A stretch of DNA of 64,000 nt from Streptomyces caniscabiei (GTDB lineage Bacteria > Actinomycetota > Actinomycetes > Streptomycetales > Streptomycetaceae). A program made the translations under genes and the position numbers. Shown one piece after another: positions 61,842 through 64,000 of this stretch (its first letter is position 1; each line of letters opens with the position of its first letter). The notes under the pieces were generated by a model. It saw nothing but the letters and a program-made list of their open reading frames with translations, was not told where the DNA came from and ran no database searches. The stretch lies in contig NZ_JABXWI010000019.1 of assembly GCF_014930365.1 (NCBI RefSeq), positions 89,601 to 153,600 of the forward strand, written 5' to 3'.

Positions 61842-62999
61842 GTGATGAGCGGAATCGGTGACCCGAGGTCCCGGAACCGGACTCCCGGTGGCATGCAGTC
61901 GCGGAAGGGCGCGGGCCCGCTCGGCGGGGTGCGCCCCTTCTCGATCAAGACGAAGCTGGGCGCGCTCGTCGTCATCTCGGTCCTGATCACCACCGGTCTG
62001 TCGATGATCGCGGTGCACACCAAGACGGAGCTCCGCTTCATCACGGTGTTCTCGATGATCGCCACACTCCTGATAACGCAGTTCGTGGCGCATTCGCTCA
62101 CCGCGCCGCTGGACGAGATGAACGCGGTCGCCCGGTCCATCTCGCGCGGCGACTACACCCGGCGGGTCAGTGAGAACCGCCGGGACGAGCTGGGCGACCT
62201 CGCCCACACGATCAACCTCATGGCGGACGAGCTGGAGGCCCAGGACCGCCAGCGCAAGGAGCTCGTGGCGAATGTCTCCCACGAGCTGCGTACGCCCATC
62301 GCGGGCCTGCGGGCGGTCCTGGAGAACATCGTCGACGGCGTCACCCAGGCCGACCCGGAGACGATGCGTACGGCCCTGAAGCAGACCGAGCGCCTCGGCC
62401 GGCTGGTGGAGACCCTCCTGGATCTGTCCCGCCTGGACAACGGCGTCGTCCCGCTGCGCCGCCGCCGCTTCGAGGTCTGGCCGTACCTCTCGGGCGTCCT
62501 CAAGGAGGCCCAGATGGTCTCCTCGGCCCGCGGCGGCGTCGCCTCGGACTCCGGCAAGCACACGCGTACGGACGTGCACCTGCACCTGGACGTGCACCCG
62601 CCGGAGCTGACGGCCAACGCGGACCCGGAACGCATCCACCAGGTCGTCGCGAACCTCATCGACAACGCGGTGAAGCACAGCCCGGCGCACGGCCGCGTGA
62701 CGGTGAAGGCCCGGCGGGGACCGACCCCGGACTCCCTCGACCTGGAAGTCCTGGACGAGGGCCCCGGCATCCCCGAGTCCGAGTGGCACCGCGTCTTCGA
62801 ACGCTTCAACCGCGGCGCCGTCAGCTCCCCCCACGGCCCCGGCAGCGACGGCGGCACCGGCCTGGGCCTGGCGATCGCCCGCTGGGCGGTGGACCTCCAC
62901 GGCGGCCGCATCGGAGTAGCCGAATCCCCCAAGGGCTGCCGCATCCAGGTGATCCTCCCGGGCATACCCCCGAAACCCCAGGGCCCGGCACTCACGTAG
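61842..62999 (+). CDS. Sensor histidine kinase, partner of the upstream regulator
   Basis: A 385-residue kinase. Two adjacent hydrophobic segments near 38–58 and 64–86 are followed by HAMP (SRGDYTRRVSENRRDELGDLA) and His147 in VANVSHELRTPIAGL. The ATPase domain has ANLIDNAVKHS, DEGPGIPE and GGTGLGLAIARWAV. GTG 61842 and ATG 61845 are both usable. The extracellular loop is very short, so it may sense a membrane signal. Confidence 0.93.
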   Translation: MMSGIGDPRSRNRTPGGMQSRKGAGPLGGVRPFSIKTKLGALVVISVLITTGLSMIAVHTKTELRFITVFSMIATLLITQFVAHSLTAPLDEMNAVARSISRGDYTRRVSENRRDELGDLAHTINLMADELEAQDRQRKELVANVSHELRTPIAGLRAVLENIVDGVTQADPETMRTALKQTERLGRLVETLLDLSRLDNGVVPLRRRRFEVWPYLSGVLKEAQMVSSARGGVASDSGKHTRTDVHLHLDVHPPELTANADPERIHQVVANLIDNAVKHSPAHGRVTVKARRGPTPDSLDLEVLDEGPGIPESEWHRVFERFNRGAVSSPHGPGSDGGTGLGLAIARWAVDLHGGRIGVAESPKGCRIQVILPGIPPKPQGPALT

Positions 63000-63039
63000 G
63001 CGAGCCGCACACTGGCGGGGACCACCGAGCCACCGCTTG

Positions 63040-63130
63040 CAGGCGCCGGGCGACCGCACGCTCTCAGGCCCCGGGTGACCGCGGCTTTCAGGCGCCGGGT
63101 GACCGCGGCTTTCAGGCGCCGGGCGACCGC
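63040..63130. repeat. Four-copy 24–25-bp tandem repeat
   Basis: The core CAGGCGCCGGGYGACCGC occurs at 63040, 63065, 63089 and 63113 with 6–7-bp spacers. The copies run directly into dispersed-repeat copy 6. Confidence 0.85.
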
Positions 63131-63134
63131 AGGC

Positions 63135-63168
63135 TTTCAGGGGCGCGGGGAACTGCGCGAGCAACCCC
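63135..63168 (-). repeat. Dispersed repeat copy 6
   Basis: TTTCAGGGGCGCGGGGAACT then GCGCGAGCAACCCC, inverted orientation, joined directly to the tandem repeat on its left. Confidence 0.85.
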
Positions 63169-63597
63169 CACCCACCCGCACCCGACCACGCACCCTCACC
63201 CACCCAGCGGGGTCCGGGGGCGCAGCCCCCAGGGACAGGATGGGACGGGTAGGGGCGGCGGGGGCGGAAAAATCCCGCGATACCCACATCCCACCTGGCT
63301 GAATCCCCCCGCCATTGCCAGATTTCGCTCATCCTCCCGGGGCTTACTTCTCCCCCAAGTTGACGTAAAGTTCGAACCGGAGCCACAAGATCCATGGCAG
63401 ATCCGCCCAGCCGGACACGTGTGATCAGGTGCGTTCGAGCAGAGGGCCGGGTGCACATCCCCGCAGGCCCCACCCGACGCATGCCCGGCGCCCGCCCCCC
63501 ACACCCGTTCCAGACCGGAACCACGCTTGTTTCCCGCCATTTCCACCCCCGAAACACGCGTTCCGATGTGACTTACGCGACGAAGAGCGGGCTCGGC

Positions 63598-63627
63598 CTG
63601 ACCTTCCCGGCCACGGGGGCGTAGCCT
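63598..63627 (+). promoter_or_regulatory. Candidate promoter of kgd
   Basis: CTGACC (63598–63603) and TAGCCT (63622–63627) are 18 bp apart and about 50 bp before the GTG start. Both hexamers resemble vegetative HrdB sites. Confidence 0.55.
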
Positions 63628-63677
63628 TTATTCCCGCTGTCCATCACCTTGTGAAGCGGAAGAGGGCGGTTGCCGCC

Positions 63678-64000
63678 GTGTCGCCACAGTCCCCCAGTAA
63701 CTCGAGCATCTCGACCGACGCAGACCAAGCGGGTAAGAACCCCGCCGCGGCCTTCGGTCCGAACGAGTGGCTCGTCGACGAGATCTATCAGCAGTACCTC
63801 CAGGACCCGAATTCGGTAGACCGAGCCTGGTGGGACTTCTTCGCCGACTACAAGCCAGGCGCGGCTGCCGCCCCGGCTCCGGCGAGCTCTGCGGCCACGG
63901 GGGCCGCAGCGACCACCACACCCGCGGCCCCCGCCGCCCCGGCCCAGGCCGCACCCGCCGCCCCGGCCGCCCCCGCCCCGGCTGCCCCGAAGCCCGCCGC
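63678..64000 (+). CDS. kgd: Multifunctional 2-oxoglutarate decarboxylase/dehydrogenase E1 component (N-terminal part, runs off the right edge)
   Basis: The first 107 codons. After a Ser-rich start comes FGPNEWLVDEIYQQYLQDPNSVDRAWWDFFADYKPG, the N-terminal signature of the E1 component, then an Ala/Pro-rich linker to the acyltransferase part typical of actinobacterial Kgd/SucA. The enzyme acts in the TCA cycle. The GTG at 63678 is used; a GTG at 63651 is in frame but lacks a site. Confidence 0.93.
   Translation, partial: MSPQSPSNSSISTDADQAGKNPAAAFGPNEWLVDEIYQQYLQDPNSVDRAWWDFFADYKPGAAAAPAPASSAATGAAATTTPAAPAAPAQAAPAAPAAPAPAAPKPA

Larger units (their letters stand above)
63000..63677. other. Gap before kgd with tandem repeats and a promoter
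   Basis: 678 bp with no supported gene. It contains the four-copy 24-bp repeat and dispersed-repeat copy 6 at the left, a pyrimidine-rich middle, and the candidate kgd promoter (63598–63627) at the right. Confidence 0.5.

Noticed and set aside
63350..63420. A TTGACG hexamer as a second kgd promoter
   Set aside because: No –10 at acceptable spacing; the pair at 63598–63627 fits better.
60993..63557. An 854-codon minus-strand ORF opposite the two-component pair
   Set aside because: It runs antisense to two well-supported genes and crosses the repeats. Its composition is Arg/Asp/Val/Gly shadow and no motif is present.

Overview
The window is about 72% GC, uses GTG and TTG starts freely, is full of Streptomyces-type dispersed repeats, and carries bldA-type TTA codons in one gene. 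Together with the gene order glyA–ptp–sua5–prmC–prfA–rpmE–rho–thrB–thrC–hom–lysA–nrtL–tRNA-Arg this places it in the core chromosome of a Streptomyces or very close relative. I see no prophage, intact insertion sequence or CRISPR array.

Region by region. Positions 1–19,400 are housekeeping, nearly all on the minus strand. They hold the start of an MraY-family transferase, an SHMT paralogue, a Cys-to-Ser LMW phosphatase-like protein, Sua5, PrmC, RF1, L31, an LCP enzyme, a secreted trypsin with FG-GAP repeats, Rho, the threonine and lysine branch of aspartate metabolism, a catalytic-core-less ArgS relative (NrtL), an orphan receiver protein and tRNA-Arg(CCG). Positions 19,400–27,980 hold a small ferredoxin-like protein, a 1,069-residue GAF–SpoIIE phosphatase–ATPase, an LPG-synthase-type membrane protein, a lone FabF-like ketosynthase with two TTA codons, and repeat-rich non-coding DNA.

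Positions 27,980–33,000 form a DNA-repair island: Ku with a lysine-rich tail, a short UvrA paralogue and a stand-alone LigD-type polymerase/primase, with a decayed VOC gene and an 8-bp tandem repeat between the divergent arms. Positions 33,000–44,900 mix signalling, envelope and unknown genes: a NERD protein, a Cys-dependent phosphatase, a lipoprotein plus orphan sensor kinase, an SH3-like secreted protein, a SEDS/PBP pair, an AurF-type diiron oxygenase, a TetR regulator, and a secreted coiled-coil protein whose end is made of a dispersed repeat.

Positions 44,900–51,100 are a complete conservon (CvnA–B–C–D, translationally coupled) followed by a StyA-like FAD monooxygenase. To its right lie a PP2C-like protein, a MarR regulator, Lon with an upstream HAIR-like HspR site, a GNAT enzyme overlapping a rhomboid-like gene, a TetR regulator divergent from a GH3 glycosidase with a strong palindromic operator candidate, a spermidine-synthase-fold protein, an OmpR/EnvZ-type two-component pair and the start of kgd/sucA, which runs off the right edge.

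The most unusual things are the conservon with a flavin monooxygenase as fifth gene, the Ku/short-UvrA/LigD-polymerase locus, the catalytically altered phosphatase and SHMT paralogues, NrtL, and dispersed repeats that sit at gene ends and in one case form a protein C-terminus. All functions come from motif reading and family knowledge; no searches were run.
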